Shown: positions 6,375 to 16,769, counted from the stretch's first letter. The stretch is DNA of 64,000 bases from Ottowia testudinis (GCF_017498525.1 NZ_CP071796.1:4162041-4226040), one strand, 5' to 3'. Numbers and translations: made by a program. The notes: generated from the letters alone by a model not told the origin.

Positions 6375-9062
6375 ATGGCTGCATTCCCCCTCAAAACGTA
6401 CCAGAAAACCGCGCTGGACACCCTGCTGGCCTTCGCCCAGGCGGCGCAGGTCAAGGGCGCGCCACTGGCGTTTGGCGAGTTGGCCGGGCGCCCCTACAAC
6501 CCCGATCCGTTTGGGCCGGATGTGCCGTGCGTGTGTTTGCGCATTCCCACGGGCGGGGGCAAGACGCTGCTGGCCGCGCACGCCATCCCGCTGCTGGGCC
6601 GCGCCTGGCGTGCCAGCGATGCGCCGGTGGCGGTGTGGCTGGTGCCCAGCGACGCCATCCGCGCGCAGACGCTTAAAGGGCTGCAAACGCCCGGCCACCC
6701 TTATCGGCAGGTGCTGGCCGACGCCTACGGCGAGCGCGTGCAGGTTTGCGCGCTGGAAGACGTGGCCCAGATCGCCCCGCCCGACTGGGGCCGCGTGGCC
6801 GTGGTGGTGGTCGCCACCATCCAAAGCTTTCGCATCGACGACACCGACAAGCGCAACGTCTACAGTTTTTCGGAGAGCTTCGAGCGCCACTTCAAGGCCG
6901 CCGAAAGCGAGCAGCCGCGCGCGCTGGCGGCGCTGTGCGAGTTGCCCGACGCGCTGGTCACGGCGGAAGAGGCCACGCAGGACGGCCGCGCCGCGCTGCG
7001 CGGCCTGGTCGGCCAACCGCGCCAGAGCTTGGCCAACTGGCTGGCGCTGCACGAGCCGATCGTCATCGTCGATGAAGCGCACAACACCAAGACGGACAAG
7101 AGTTTCACCGCGCTCAAACGCCTGGCGCCGTCCTGCCTGCTGGAGTTGACGGCCACGCCCATCGTGGCCAAAAGCAATGTGCTGTACCACGTGAGCGCGC
7201 AGGAGCTGGCGGCCGAGCACATGATCAAGCTGCCCATCGCCCTGGCCGAGCACCCCGAAGGCTGGCCGCAGGCGGTGTTTGCCGCCGTGCGCACGCGCGC
7301 CGCGCTGGAGGCCGAGGCGCTGAAGGACGAAGCGGCGGGCGCCGCCTACGTGCGCCCCATCGCCCTGTACCAGGCGCAGAACGCGGGCGATGCCGTGCCG
7401 CCCGAGGCGCTGCGCCGCCATTTGATCGACGAGCTGCACATACATCCCGAGGAAATCGTGGTGGCCACCGGCAGCACGCGCGAGCTGGACGGGCTGGACC
7501 TGAGCGCGCGCACGTGCCCGGTGCGCCACGTCATCACGGTGCAGGCGCTGCGCGAAGGCTGGGACTGCCCGTTTGCCTACGTGCTGTGCTCGCTGCAGCG
7601 CCTGTCCAGCGCGACGGCGGTGGAGCAGTTGCTGGGCCGCGTATTGCGCATGCCCCACGCCACGCGGCGCGGGCGCGAGGCGCTCAACCGCGCCTATGCG
7701 CATGTGTGCGAGGCGGAGTTTTCCAGCGCCGCGCACGCGCTGGCCGATCGGCTGATCCACGGCATGGGGTTCGAGGCGCTGGACGTGGCCTCGATGCTGG
7801 CGCCGGCGGCATCGCTGCCCTTATTTGAAGGAAATTCGGCTTCTCCGCCCGTCCAGCAAGCGTCAATAGCTACTAATTTTGAAGCAATTGACCCCAATGA
7901 CGCACTGACCGAGCTACCCGGCGTAGCCGTTCAAACCATCGCAGGCGCGCCGCAAGTGGTGGTCAGCGGGCACATCGGCACCGAACTGGAAGGCCAGTTG
8001 CTGGCCGGGGTGCGCGGCGCGAAAAAGCAGGAAGCGATGCGTGAGCAGATCGCCCAGCACAACGCGCTGGTGGCGGCGCAGACGGCGCCGTCGGCGCGCG
8101 GCGAGCGCTTTGCGCCCGTGCCGCCCCTGGGCTACCGGGAGCAGCCGCAAGGCGAGCTGTGGCCGCTGGAGCGCGAGGCCGTGCTGGAGTCGGTGGAGAT
8201 CGACCTGCTCACGCCCGAGGCCATCGACCTGCCCGGCTTTCAGGTGGTGGCGCAAAGCCGCAGCTTCGAGATTTACCTGAAGGACGAGCACGTCAAACTG
8301 CGCCCCGCCGAGGCCGGGCAATTGGCGATGCCCTACGGCGGCAGCGGCCTGACGGCACAGGACATCGTGCGCTGGCTGGAGCAGTCGCTGTACGCCAAAC
8401 TGCCCGAATTCACCCCCGCGCAGCGCGAACCGTGGTTCGCCGCCGTGGTGGACCGCCTGCTGCACGAAAAAGGCGTGCCCATCGAGGTGCTGGCGCAGGC
8501 GCGCTTCACGCTGGCGCGCGCGCTGGAGGCCAAGGCGGGCGACTTGCGCGACGCAGCGGCGCTGCGGGCGTTCCGCCAACAGGTGTTGGACGGCGGCTGG
8601 CAAGTGGTGCCCGACTGGGCACGGCCGCACGTCTTCGAGCCCGGCCGCTACCCCGCGCCAGCCGGCAGCCGCTACGCCGGGCGCTATGAATTTCGCAAGC
8701 ATTACTACCCGGTGATTGCCGAGCTGAAGGAAGCGGGGGAAGAATTTCTGTGCGCGCAATTGATCGACATGCACCCGAAAGTGAAGCACTGGGTGCGCAA
8801 CCTGGATGTGGCGCCCGCGGGCTTCTGGCTGCCCACATCGCGCGGCCGCTTTTTTGCCGACTTCGTGGCCGAGTTGGCGGACGGCCGCGTGGCGCTGCTG
8901 GAATACAAGGGCGCGCATTTGAGCGGCGCCGCGGAGATCGAGAAACGCCAAATTGGCGACCTGTGGGCACGCCAGAGCGGCGGGCGCGCCATGTTCGGCT
9001 GGCTCATGCAGACGCAGAACGGCCAAAGCCTGGCGCAGCAACTGGACGCAGCGCTGGCATGA
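6375..9062 (+). CDS. res: type III restriction endonuclease subunit (Res)
   Basis: 895 residues. A superfamily 2 helicase core: Q-like start [10 protein letters not shown], Walker A PTGGGKT at about 58-64, Walker B VDEAHN near 232, motif V/VI region [12 protein letters not shown] and [11 protein letters not shown]. The C-terminus has a PD-(D/E)xK-like nuclease with ADFVAEL near 829 and LLEYKGAH near 843. Res cuts DNA after ATP-driven movement with Mod. It starts 175 bp after the DUF3800 gene and its stop overlaps the lipB start (ATGA). The segment around 7821-7886 ([18 protein letters not shown]) looks like a family-A repeat read in frame. Confidence 0.93.
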   Translation: MAAFPLKTYQKTALDTLLAFAQAAQVKGAPLAFGELAGRPYNPDPFGPDVPCVCLRIPTGGGKTLLAAHAIPLLGRAWRASDAPVAVWLVPSDAIRAQTLKGLQTPGHPYRQVLADAYGERVQVCALEDVAQIAPPDWGRVAVVVVATIQSFRIDDTDKRNVYSFSESFERHFKAAESEQPRALAALCELPDALVTAEEATQDGRAALRGLVGQPRQSLANWLALHEPIVIVDEAHNTKTDKSFTALKRLAPSCLLELTATPIVAKSNVLYHVSAQELAAEHMIKLPIALAEHPEGWPQAVFAAVRTRAALEAEALKDEAAGAAYVRPIALYQAQNAGDAVPPEALRRHLIDELHIHPEEIVVATGSTRELDGLDLSARTCPVRHVITVQALREGWDCPFAYVLCSLQRLSSATAVEQLLGRVLRMPHATRRGREALNRAYAHVCEAEFSSAAHALADRLIHGMGFEALDVASMLAPAASLPLFEGNSASPPVQQASIATNFEAIDPNDALTELPGVAVQTIAGAPQVVVSGHIGTELEGQLLAGVRGAKKQEAMREQIAQHNALVAAQTAPSARGERFAPVPPLGYREQPQGELWPLEREAVLESVEIDLLTPEAIDLPGFQVVAQSRSFEIYLKDEHVKLRPAEAGQLAMPYGGSGLTAQDIVRWLEQSLYAKLPEFTPAQREPWFAAVVDRLLHEKGVPIEVLAQARFTLARALEAKAGDLRDAAALRAFRQQVLDGGWQVVPDWARPHVFEPGRYPAPAGSRYAGRYEFRKHYYPVIAELKEAGEEFLCAQLIDMHPKVKHWVRNLDVAPAGFWLPTSRGRFFADFVAELADGRVALLEYKGAHLSGAAEIEKRQIGDLWARQSGGRAMFGWLMQTQNGQSLAQQLDAALA
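7821..7886 (-). repeat. family-A-like repeat inside res
   Basis: GAAATTCGGCTTCTCCG...GTCCAGCAAGCGTCAATAGCTACT, then TTTTGAAGCA. It matches the reverse form of the element with degenerate arms. It is translated in frame in a low-complexity linker after the helicase core. Confidence 0.5.
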
Positions 9063-9772
9063 GCCTGGACGTGCGCTTTTTGGGCCGCGTGGACTACGCG
9101 CCCACCTTCCAGGGCATGAAGGATTTTGCCCTCCAGCGCTTACCAGACGAGCGCGAGCAGCTATGGATTTGCGAGCATTCATCGGTCTTCACGCTCGGTC
9201 TGGCGGGCAAGCCCGAGCATGTGCTGTCACCCGGCGACGTCCCCGTGGTGCAAACAGATCGCGGCGGCCAGGTCACTTACCACGGGCCGGGGCAGGTGGT
9301 GGCGTATCCGCTGATCGATCTGAAGCCGCGCGGCATCTTCGTCAAGGAATACGTGCACCGGCTGGAAGAAGCCGTGATCCGCACGCTGGCGCACTTTGGC
9401 GTGACCGGGCACCGCGTGGGTGGCGCGCCGGGCATCTATGTGCGCTTGGACGACCCGTTCAGCCACGCCGTGTTGCCCCAAAGGCCACAGCGCCGCGAGC
9501 CGGGTTGTCCGGCGCCGCAGCCCGATTTCACTGGCCTGGGCAAGATCGCCGCGCTGGGCATCAAGGTGAGCAACCACCGCGCCTACCACGGCGTGGCGCT
9601 GAACGTGGCGATGGATCTGGAGCCCTTTGCGCGCATCAACCCTTGTGGTTATGCGGGGTTGCAAACGGTTGACCTTTCTACAATCGGCGTTTCCGTCGCC
9701 TGGGATGAGGCGGCGCATGAACTGGCGGCGCAGTTGCAGCGGCTCTTGCAGATTCAGAATTCGAGTTTTTGA
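9059..9772 (+). CDS. lipB: octanoyltransferase LipB
   Basis: 237 residues. Transfers octanoyl groups from acyl carrier protein to lipoyl domains. Seen: [12 protein letters not shown] (active-site pocket), the catalytic-lysine motif [12 protein letters not shown], and INPCGYAGL with the conserved Cys. The start is an ATGA overlap with the res stop. The original transcript with ybeD has been broken by the inserted genes, so lipB may now be read from the restriction operon or from a promoter inside res. Bases 9132-9166 match a family-A repeat and encode RLPDEREQL, but overall length agrees with ordinary LipB. Confidence 0.96.
   Translation: MSLDVRFLGRVDYAPTFQGMKDFALQRLPDEREQLWICEHSSVFTLGLAGKPEHVLSPGDVPVVQTDRGGQVTYHGPGQVVAYPLIDLKPRGIFVKEYVHRLEEAVIRTLAHFGVTGHRVGGAPGIYVRLDDPFSHAVLPQRPQRREPGCPAPQPDFTGLGKIAALGIKVSNHRAYHGVALNVAMDLEPFARINPCGYAGLQTVDLSTIGVSVAWDEAAHELAAQLQRLLQIQNSSF
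9132..9166 (-). repeat. family-A repeat sequence within lipB
   Basis: TCCAGCGCTTACCAGACGAG then CGCGAGCAGCTATGG, nearly identical to intergenic copies such as 46020. Translated in frame as [11 protein letters not shown]. Confidence 0.55.
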
Positions 9773-9877
9773 ACGCAAAAGGCGCAAAGATTGCGCAAAA
9801 GTCGCAGAAGAGAAAACAAAAAATATTTTTTGCGTTCTTTGCGAAACCTCTGCGCCCTTTGCGTTCAAAAAAGGCTC
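9770..9877. repeat. large imperfect inverted repeat between lipB and lipA
   Basis: The left arm starts TGAACGCAAAAGGCGCAAAG at the lipB stop. The right arm ends TGCGCCCTTTGCGTTCA before lipA. The arms are complementary with interruptions around an A/T-rich centre (about 9823-9835). The 115-bp gap is almost wholly this structure. It could fold in RNA and affect lipA expression, or be a mobile miniature repeat. Confidence 0.65.
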
Positions 9878-9887
9878 ATCAAAACCC

Positions 9888-10892
9888 ATGAACTCTTCCA
9901 TCGGCCCCCACGCCCCCGTCGTGCGCGACGCACAGCCCGCTGAGGCCTACGACCCGACAGCCAAGCAAAAGGCGGGCGCCAAGCTGTCGCGCATTCCCAT
10001 CAAGGTGCAAAACGACGGCCCGGCGCTGAAAAAGCCCGACTGGATTCGCGTCAAGGCCGGCTCCAGCAGCACGCGCTTTTACGAGATCAAGGACATCCTG
10101 CGCCAGAACAAGCTGGTCACGGTGTGCGAAGAGGCCAGTTGCCCCAACATTGGCGAATGCTTTGGTCACGGCACAGCCACGTTCATGATCATGGGCGACA
10201 AGTGCACGCGCCGCTGCCCGTTTTGCGACGTGGGGCACGGCCGACCCGATCCGCTGGACGTGAACGAGCCGGTGAACCTGGCCAACACCATCGCGCAGCT
10301 CAAGCTGAAATACGTGGTGATCACCAGCGTTGACCGCGACGACCTGCGCGACGGCGGCAGCCAGCACTTTGTGGATTGCATCCGCGAAACGCGCGCGCGC
10401 TCGCCCGGCACGCAGATCGAGATCCTGACGCCCGACTTTCGCGGCCGCGACGACCGCGCGCTGGAGATTCTCAAAGCCGCGCCGCCCGACGTGATGAACC
10501 ACAACCTGGAAACGGTGCCGCGCCTGTACAAGGAGGCGCGGCCCGGCAGCGACTATGGCTTCAGCCTTCAGCTCCTGAAGAAATTCAAGGCGCTGCACCC
10601 CAACGTGCCGACCAAGAGCGGCCTGATGGTGGGCCTGGGCGAAACCGATGAAGAAATTCTTGAGGTGATGCGCGACTTGCGCGCCCACGGCGTCGAGATG
10701 CTGACCATCGGCCAATATCTGGCGCCGAGCAACGCGCATCTGTCGGTCAAGCGCTACGTGCACCCGGACGTGTTCAAGATGTTCGAGCGCGAGGCGTACG
10801 CGATGGGCTTCACCCACGCCGCCGTGGGCGCCATGGTGCGGTCGAGCTATCACGCCGACCAGCAAGCTGCCGGCGTGCTCGGCACGGCCTGA
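9888..10892 (+). CDS. lipA: lipoyl synthase LipA
   Basis: 334 residues. A radical SAM enzyme inserting two sulfurs into protein-bound octanoyl groups. The auxiliary cluster motif [12 protein letters not shown] and the radical [11 protein letters not shown] are both present, with the C-terminal RSSYHAD segment. I chose ATG 9888 (MNSSIGPH) because the longer open frame reads through the inverted repeat. It works with LipB immediately upstream. Confidence 0.97.
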   Translation: MNSSIGPHAPVVRDAQPAEAYDPTAKQKAGAKLSRIPIKVQNDGPALKKPDWIRVKAGSSSTRFYEIKDILRQNKLVTVCEEASCPNIGECFGHGTATFMIMGDKCTRRCPFCDVGHGRPDPLDVNEPVNLANTIAQLKLKYVVITSVDRDDLRDGGSQHFVDCIRETRARSPGTQIEILTPDFRGRDDRALEILKAAPPDVMNHNLETVPRLYKEARPGSDYGFSLQLLKKFKALHPNVPTKSGLMVGLGETDEEILEVMRDLRAHGVEMLTIGQYLAPSNAHLSVKRYVHPDVFKMFEREAYAMGFTHAAVGAMVRSSYHADQQAAGVLGTA

Positions 10893-10918
10893 GCGCACCC
10901 CTGACGCTGCCTGCGCCG

Positions 10919-13900
10919 ATGAGCGACGCCGCTCGCTTTCTGCTCGACCCCGCCACCCTGGCTGCCGCCGTGGACGCGGGCACCCACGCGCGCGGGCTGG
11001 ACGTGTATCGCAGCCAGAAGGTGCTCGATTCCGAACTGCAGGGCGCCAACCGCAACGAGTGGTTCATCAGCGGTCGGGTGCGCGGGAGCGGGCGCGAGGT
11101 GTACGACGTGGGTGTCGACGTGCATGTCAACGACCAGGGCGCCATCACCCATTTCGAGGGCGATTGCAGTTGCCCGGTCGGTACCGACTGTAAGCACGCC
11201 GTGGCGCTGACCATTCGCGCCGCCTACAAAAGCGGCGGCATGCTGGGCGCGCGCGGCAGCGCCAAGCCGGTGGCCGCCAACCCACTTTCCGTGCAGGATC
11301 GCGAGCGGCGCCAGGCCGACAGCCAGCTCAAGCAATGGCTGGGCCTGTTTGGCGACGAAACGCCCCAGCGGCCTGACGCAACGGCGCACGACGCGATGGC
11401 GCTGCAGATCGTGTTCACGCTGTTTGCCCCGCCGCGTGGCAGCACGCTGGAGCCACGCCGGCTGCAACTGGGCTGGGGCCTGTCGCGCCCGCTCAAGACC
11501 AGCAAGACCGGCAACGAATGGATCAAGGTGCGCCGCCCCGGTTATGGCGACGACCGCGCCGCGCCGCCCGAGGCGCGGCAAGCCATTCAGCTGATTCGCG
11601 GCCTGGCGATGGGTGAACGCAGCGCATACGGCTACTACGCGGGCGACGGACAGCACAGTGTGCTCGTCGGCGAACTGGGCCAGTTGGCACTGCAGCACGC
11701 CGCGCGCCACGGCCGCCTGTTTTACTGCACCCACACCGACACGCTGGGCGCGCCGCTGCGACTGGGCGAGCCGCGCGTGCTGGATTGGCGCTGGGAACAA
11801 ACGCATGAGTCGCGCCTGGGCGAGCCGGTGTGGCGCATCGTGCCGCAGTGGCCCGGCGCCAGCGCCGACAGCAACGCCAGCGCCCAGTGCTTTGCCAACG
11901 ACCCGCCGCTGTACGTCGATTGGGTAACGGGCGAGTGCGGCGCCATCGCGTCGCCCCAGCTCTCGCCCGAACACCTGCGCCTACTCTTGACGGCGCCGCC
12001 GATTCCGCAGTCGGCCTTTTCCGCGCACGAGGCCACGCTGCTGCGCCGCCTGGCCGGCCTGCCATTGCCGCCGGTGCTGACGCCGCCCGAAGAATGCCGC
12101 GCCGCGCCCGTGCCCACGTTGCTGGTTGCGCCGGTCGCCCCGCTCGACGTGTCGCGGCTCGGGTTGCTGACGGCGCTGCTGCATTTCGACTACGGCAGCA
12201 TCGCCTACTTCAGCCGCCAGAGCGATTCGCCGGTGCTGGTCACGCCACCCGGCGAACCGCCGCGCCGCGTGCTGCTGCACCGCGACCTGGCCGCCGAAAC
12301 CGCCGCGCAAGCTGCGCTGCATGCGCTGGGCCTGCATGGCGACGTGCGCGGGGCATTCCATCTGCCGTTTGTTTCGCACGCGCAGCAGCAGGCCTGGCTG
12401 CGTTGGGTGGACGCAGACTTCGCCGCCCTGCGCGCGGCGGGCCTTCAAGTCCACACCGCGCCCGAGCTGAAAGACTGGATTGCGCACGCCGACGCCATCG
12501 AAGTGTCGCTGGCCGCGCCCGGCGCTGAGGGCGATGCGGCACCGGCGTTTGACGGCGCCTGGTTCGACTTGTCGCTGGGCATGGCGGTGGATGGCGTGCG
12601 CCACAACATCCTGCCGCTGCTGCCCGATTTGCTGGCGCAGCTCGACGTGGCGGCGCTGCTGGCCAAGGGAGCAAGCGCCGGCGCGCTGCCCGAGTTCGTC
12701 TACCTGCCGCGTGATGAGGGCAGCTACCTGCGCCTGCCCACCGCGCCGCTGGCGCCCTGGCTGCTGGCGCTGATCGAGCTGCTGGAGGGCGGTCACGACG
12801 CCGGTGGCGACAGCCTGCGCCTGTCGCGCAGCCAGGTGCTGCGCGTGGGCGCCAGCCTGGGTGAAGGCGTGGCCTGGGCCGGTGCCCAAGCTTTGCGCAA
12901 CATGGTGGCGCAATTGCGCGGCAGCAGCGCGCTGCCCGACGTGCCCGTGCCCGCCGGCCTGAACGCCACGCTGCGCCCGTACCAGCAGCACGGGCTCAAT
13001 TGGCTGCAATTTCTGCGCGCCAACCATCTGGGCGGCCTACTGGCCGACGACATGGGCCTGGGCAAAACGTTGCAGGCGCTGGCGCACCTGCTGGCCGAGA
13101 AAAATGCCGGCCGGCTGCAGCACCCAGCGCTGGTGATTGCGCCGGTGAGCCTGATGGGCAACTGGCAGCGCGAGGCGGCGCGCTTTACGCCCGCGCTCAA
13201 AACCGTGGTCTGGCATGGCGCCGACCGGCACGGCAAGGCAGCGCAACTCGAACAGGCGGATGTCATCTTCACCTCCTACGCGCTGCTGCACCGCGACCGC
13301 GAACGCTGGCTGGCACAGCCCTTCAGCGTGGTGGTGCTGGATGAAGCGCAGAACATCAAGAACGCCGCCACGCATGCCGCGCAAGTGGTGGCCGAGCTGC
13401 ACGCCGGCCAGCGCATCGCATTGTCCGGCACACCGCTGGAAAACCACCTGGGCGAGCTGTGGAGCCTGTTTCACTTCTTGATGCCCGGCTTTCTGGGCAG
13501 CCACAAGCAGTTCACGCAGTGGTTTCGCACGCCGATTGAAAAGCACGCCGACACCGACCGCCTGGCGCAACTGCGCCGCCGCGTCACGCCCTTCATGCTG
13601 CGCCGCGCCAAGAGCGAGGTGGCGGCCGACTTGCCGCCCAAGCAGGAGGCCATCACGCCCGTGACGCTGGGCGAAGCGCAAGCGAACCTGTACGAAACCA
13701 TTCGTCTGGCCACTGAGCAAGCCGTGCGCGCCGCGCTGGCCGACAAAGGCCTGGCGCGCTCGCAGATCGAAATTCTGGATGCACTGCTGAAACTGCGCCA
13801 GGTCTGCTGCGACCCGCGCCTGGTGCCCACGCCGTCGGCGCGCAAGGTCAAGCAGTCGGCCAAGCTCGAACTGCTGATGGAGATGCTGCCCGAGCTGCTG

Positions 13901-14374
13901 GCCGAAGGCCGGCGCGTGCTGCTGTTTTCGCAATTCACCAGCATGCTGGCGCTGATCGAGGAAGCCTTGGCGGCGCAGAAAATCAGCTACACCAAGCTCA
14001 CCGGCCAGACGCAAAAGCGCGACGTGGCGATTGCCCGCTTCACCTCGGGCGAGGTGCCGTTGTTCTTGATCAGCCTGAAGGCCGGCGGCGTGGGCCTGAA
14101 CCTTTCGCAAGCCGACACCGTGATCCACTACGACCCGTGGTGGAACCCGGCGGTGGAAAACCAGGCCACCGACCGCGCCCACCGCATCGGCCAGACGCGG
14201 CGCGTGATGGTTTACAAGCTGGTGGCCGAGGGCACCATCGAAGAAAAAATTCTGGCGCTGCAAGCGCGCAAGGCCGCGCTGGCCGAGGGGCTGTACAGCG
14301 AGGCGGCCGCGCGCAAACAGCCGCTGTTCACCGAGGACGACCTGGCCGAGTTGTTGAGGCCGCTGGACGCATGA
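10919..14374 (+). CDS. SWIM zinc-finger SNF2/RapA-type helicase
   Basis: 1,151 residues. An N-terminal SWIM finger CSCPVGTDCKHAV is at about 83-95. The C-terminal half is a full SNF2 ATPase: DDMGLGKT near 708, DEAQNIK near 806, SGTPLENHLGELWSLFHFL, and motifs V-VI with KAGGVGLNLSQAD and DRAHRIGQ. Such proteins move on DNA or displace bound proteins; the exact substrate is unknown. It begins 26 bp after lipA and its stop overlaps the next start (ATGA). Confidence 0.92.
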   Translation: MSDAARFLLDPATLAAAVDAGTHARGLDVYRSQKVLDSELQGANRNEWFISGRVRGSGREVYDVGVDVHVNDQGAITHFEGDCSCPVGTDCKHAVALTIRAAYKSGGMLGARGSAKPVAANPLSVQDRERRQADSQLKQWLGLFGDETPQRPDATAHDAMALQIVFTLFAPPRGSTLEPRRLQLGWGLSRPLKTSKTGNEWIKVRRPGYGDDRAAPPEARQAIQLIRGLAMGERSAYGYYAGDGQHSVLVGELGQLALQHAARHGRLFYCTHTDTLGAPLRLGEPRVLDWRWEQTHESRLGEPVWRIVPQWPGASADSNASAQCFANDPPLYVDWVTGECGAIASPQLSPEHLRLLLTAPPIPQSAFSAHEATLLRRLAGLPLPPVLTPPEECRAAPVPTLLVAPVAPLDVSRLGLLTALLHFDYGSIAYFSRQSDSPVLVTPPGEPPRRVLLHRDLAAETAAQAALHALGLHGDVRGAFHLPFVSHAQQQAWLRWVDADFAALRAAGLQVHTAPELKDWIAHADAIEVSLAAPGAEGDAAPAFDGAWFDLSLGMAVDGVRHNILPLLPDLLAQLDVAALLAKGASAGALPEFVYLPRDEGSYLRLPTAPLAPWLLALIELLEGGHDAGGDSLRLSRSQVLRVGASLGEGVAWAGAQALRNMVAQLRGSSALPDVPVPAGLNATLRPYQQHGLNWLQFLRANHLGGLLADDMGLGKTLQALAHLLAEKNAGRLQHPALVIAPVSLMGNWQREAARFTPALKTVVWHGADRHGKAAQLEQADVIFTSYALLHRDRERWLAQPFSVVVLDEAQNIKNAATHAAQVVAELHAGQRIALSGTPLENHLGELWSLFHFLMPGFLGSHKQFTQWFRTPIEKHADTDRLAQLRRRVTPFMLRRAKSEVAADLPPKQEAITPVTLGEAQANLYETIRLATEQAVRAALADKGLARSQIEILDALLKLRQVCCDPRLVPTPSARKVKQSAKLELLMEMLPELLAEGRRVLLFSQFTSMLALIEEALAAQKISYTKLTGQTQKRDVAIARFTSGEVPLFLISLKAGGVGLNLSQADTVIHYDPWWNPAVENQATDRAHRIGQTRRVMVYKLVAEGTIEEKILALQARKAALAEGLYSEAAARKQPLFTEDDLAELLRPLDA

Positions 14375-14802
14375 CGGCCCCCGCTGCCCTGACCTCTGAA
14401 TGGCGCGCCGAATGCCGCGAATGGGCGCGACCGTGGAAGCTGGCCACGCTGACCATCGGCGTGGCATTGCTCATCGCCGGCTCGTTCGTCATGCCGGCGC
14501 CCGATTGGGACATTCCCATCAGCCTGATCATGGCGTTTTTTGCCTATCTGACGGCCGCCTGGAGCCTGCGCGTGCTGCTGGAGCGCCGCTGGCGCGCCTT
14601 TCCCGCCATGCTGCTGGCGACCTGGTTCACGGTGGATGGCTGCTACGCGCTGTACTGGTCACTGCGCGATCCGGCCGCGCTGGCGCTGATGCGCGACGTC
14701 AACTGGCCCGCCTCGCTGGCGCTGTACGGCATGTGCAGTCTGGTCTGGCTGTACCGCGGCAGCCTGAGCGAGGCGGCAAGCGCGGCGCGCGCGTGGCGCT
14801 GA
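14371..14802 (+). CDS. small multi-pass membrane protein of unknown function
   Basis: 143 residues with about four hydrophobic segments: LTIGVALLIAGSFVM, LIMAFFAYLTAAWSL, AMLLATWFTVDGCYALYW, and ASLALYGMCSLVWLY. The ATG at 14371 overlaps the helicase stop by four bases, so it is coupled to it. I do not recognise the family. Confidence 0.8.
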   Translation: MTAPAALTSEWRAECREWARPWKLATLTIGVALLIAGSFVMPAPDWDIPISLIMAFFAYLTAAWSLRVLLERRWRAFPAMLLATWFTVDGCYALYWSLRDPAALALMRDVNWPASLALYGMCSLVWLYRGSLSEAASAARAWR

Positions 14803-14843
14803 TTCAGCCCGTGGGCTAGGGTCAGCGCCAGCAATGCCGATCC

Positions 14844-15731
14844 TCATGTCGCCGGCTTGTCCGACGGCGCCTTGATGTTGTCCTTCAGCTCCTGGCTCAT
14901 CGGCAAGCCGATGGCCTGGTTGCGCGGCGGGATCGGCTGGGTGAACCACTTGGCGTAGAGCTTTTCAAACTCGCCCGACTTCATCAGGCCCGTGATCACG
15001 CCATCGACCAGCGCCTTGAACTTGGGGTCGTCCTTGCGCAGCATGCAGGCGTAGGGCTCCACTTGCAGCGAATCGCCTACCACCTCGAGCGCGGCCGGGT
15101 CCTTGGCGTTGGCTTTCAGGCCAAACAGCAGAATGTCGTCCATCGCAAAGGCCGAGGCGCGGTCGGTTTCAACCAGCAGCGCGGCGTCGGCATGGTCCTT
15201 GGTGGCGACGATTTCCAGCCCCAGGTTTTTCTCGTCGTTGTAGCGGCGCACCACCTGCATGTTGGTGGTGCCGGTGGTGATGGCGACTTTCTTGCCCTTC
15301 AGGTCGGCGTAGTTCTGGATGCCGCCGCCCTTTTTCACCAGCAGGCGAGTGCCGGTGTAGAAATGGTTGATGGCGAAATCCACGTCCTTGGCGCGCGCCG
15401 TGTTGTTGGTGGTGGAGCCGCATTCCAGATCGATGGTGCCGTTGGCCAGCAAGGGGATGCGGTTGGCCGAGGTGACGGATTGCCAGCCGACTTCCAGGCT
15501 CGCCTTGCCGGTCTGTTTTTTCACCTCGGCCACGATGGCGTTGGTGATGTCGACGGCAAAGCCGATCGGCTGCTGCGCGCCGGCCAGGTAGCTGAAGGGC
15601 ACCGACGATTCGCGGTAGGCCACGGTGATCTTGTTGGCGCCGGCGACCTTGGCCAGCGTGTCGGCGGCCTGCACCGGGGCGCCCAGGGCCGTGACCAGCA
15701 CGGCGGTGGCGAGGGGGATGAATCGGTTCAT
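14844..15731 (-). CDS. amino-acid ABC transporter substrate-binding protein (GltI-like)
   Basis: 295 residues. A signal peptide ends near VQAADTL. The family 3 solute-binding fold is recognisable: ITVAYRESSVPFSYL, IGFAVDITNAI, NRIPLLANGTIDLECGSTTN and LKGKKVAITTGTTN. This pattern is closest to glutamate/aspartate binders. The start at 15731 is supported by GGAGAG just upstream. No permease or ATPase gene lies nearby, so it must use a transporter encoded elsewhere. The 14803-14843 spacer carries nothing notable. Confidence 0.9.
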   Translation of the reverse strand: MNRFIPLATAVLVTALGAPVQAADTLAKVAGANKITVAYRESSVPFSYLAGAQQPIGFAVDITNAIVAEVKKQTGKASLEVGWQSVTSANRIPLLANGTIDLECGSTTNNTARAKDVDFAINHFYTGTRLLVKKGGGIQNYADLKGKKVAITTGTTNMQVVRRYNDEKNLGLEIVATKDHADAALLVETDRASAFAMDDILLFGLKANAKDPAALEVVGDSLQVEPYACMLRKDDPKFKALVDGVITGLMKSGEFEKLYAKWFTQPIPPRNQAIGLPMSQELKDNIKAPSDKPAT

Positions 15732-15878
15732 GGGCAATCTCTCCTGGTGCGTTGTGGCGCGGGCATCGGCAGGGCGCCAACGCGCATGATGGACTGCCGC
15801 TGCCGCACGCCGCATCCGGACAATCCCGCGCACATCTATCATGCCGGTTTCCCACCCGGGCCACCACCCGCCGTTTTT

Positions 15879-16766
15879 GTGACTCCGCGCTCGCACACCA
15901 CCACCGCCAACCTGCTGGCCCTGGCCACCATCGCCCTGTGGGCCAGCCTGGCAGCGCTGGGCACGGCGCTCAAGCACGTGCCGCCATTTTTGCTCACCGG
16001 CCTGGGGCTGCTAGCGGGCAGCGTGATCGCGCTGCCGCTGGTGCGCTTCGACGTCCGGCGGCTGGCGGTGAAGCCGCGCGCGCTGGCGCTGGGCGTGTAC
16101 GGGCTGTTCGGCTACCACTTTCTGCTCTTCACGGCGCTGCAGCTGGCGCCGCCGGTGGAAGCCAACCTGGTCAACTACCTGTGGCCGCTGGGCATCGTGC
16201 TGATGGCGCCGCTGTTGCTGCCCGGCGTGCGGCTGACGGCGGCACACGTGCTGGCGGCGTTGGCCGGGTTGGCGGGCGCGGCCATCGCCATCCTGGGGCG
16301 CGGCGGCGCGCCGGGCGCGGACGCTGGCGGCTACCCGCTGGCGGCGCTGGGCTTTGCGGCCGCGGCCGGCGCGGCCTTCATCTGGTCAAGTTATTCGCTG
16401 CTGACCAAGCGTTTGTCGCTGACCGGCCAAGGTTTTCCAACGGCGGCCATCGGCACGTTCGGGCTGGTGTCGGGCCTGCTCTCGCTGGGCTGCCATGTGC
16501 TGTTGGAACCGGCGGTGGCGCTGAGCGCGCACGACGTGCTGCTGATCGCCGCGCTGGGCCTGGGGCCATTGGGCGGCGCGTTTTTCTTGTGGGACGCGGC
16601 ACTCAAGTTGGGCGACGCGCGGCAGATCGGCGTGCTGAGCTACCTGACGCCGCTGTTGTCGACGCTGATCCTGATGCTGACCACCGGCCGGCCACTGAGC
16701 TGGAACATCGCGCTGGCCACGGCGCTCATCCTGGGTGCGGCCGTGGCGGGCACGCGCGCCCGCTGA
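15879..16766 (+). CDS. EamA/DMT family exporter
   Basis: About 295 residues from a GTG at 15879 (VTPRSHTT), with ten predicted membrane segments in two EamA halves: LLALATIALWASLAALGT at the start, LVNYLWPLGIVLMAPLLL, and a second half from AAAFIWSSYSLLTKR to LSYLTPLLSTLILML. Drug/metabolite transporters of this kind often export amino acids or metabolites; the substrate is unknown. An in-frame ATG at 15786 would add an unlikely Pro-rich tail. It is divergent from the binding-protein gene and convergent with ptsI. Confidence 0.85.
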   Translation: MTPRSHTTTANLLALATIALWASLAALGTALKHVPPFLLTGLGLLAGSVIALPLVRFDVRRLAVKPRALALGVYGLFGYHFLLFTALQLAPPVEANLVNYLWPLGIVLMAPLLLPGVRLTAAHVLAALAGLAGAAIAILGRGGAPGADAGGYPLAALGFAAAAGAAFIWSSYSLLTKRLSLTGQGFPTAAIGTFGLVSGLLSLGCHVLLEPAVALSAHDVLLIAALGLGPLGGAFFLWDAALKLGDARQIGVLSYLTPLLSTLILMLTTGRPLSWNIALATALILGAAVAGTRAR

Positions 16767-16769
16767 CGC

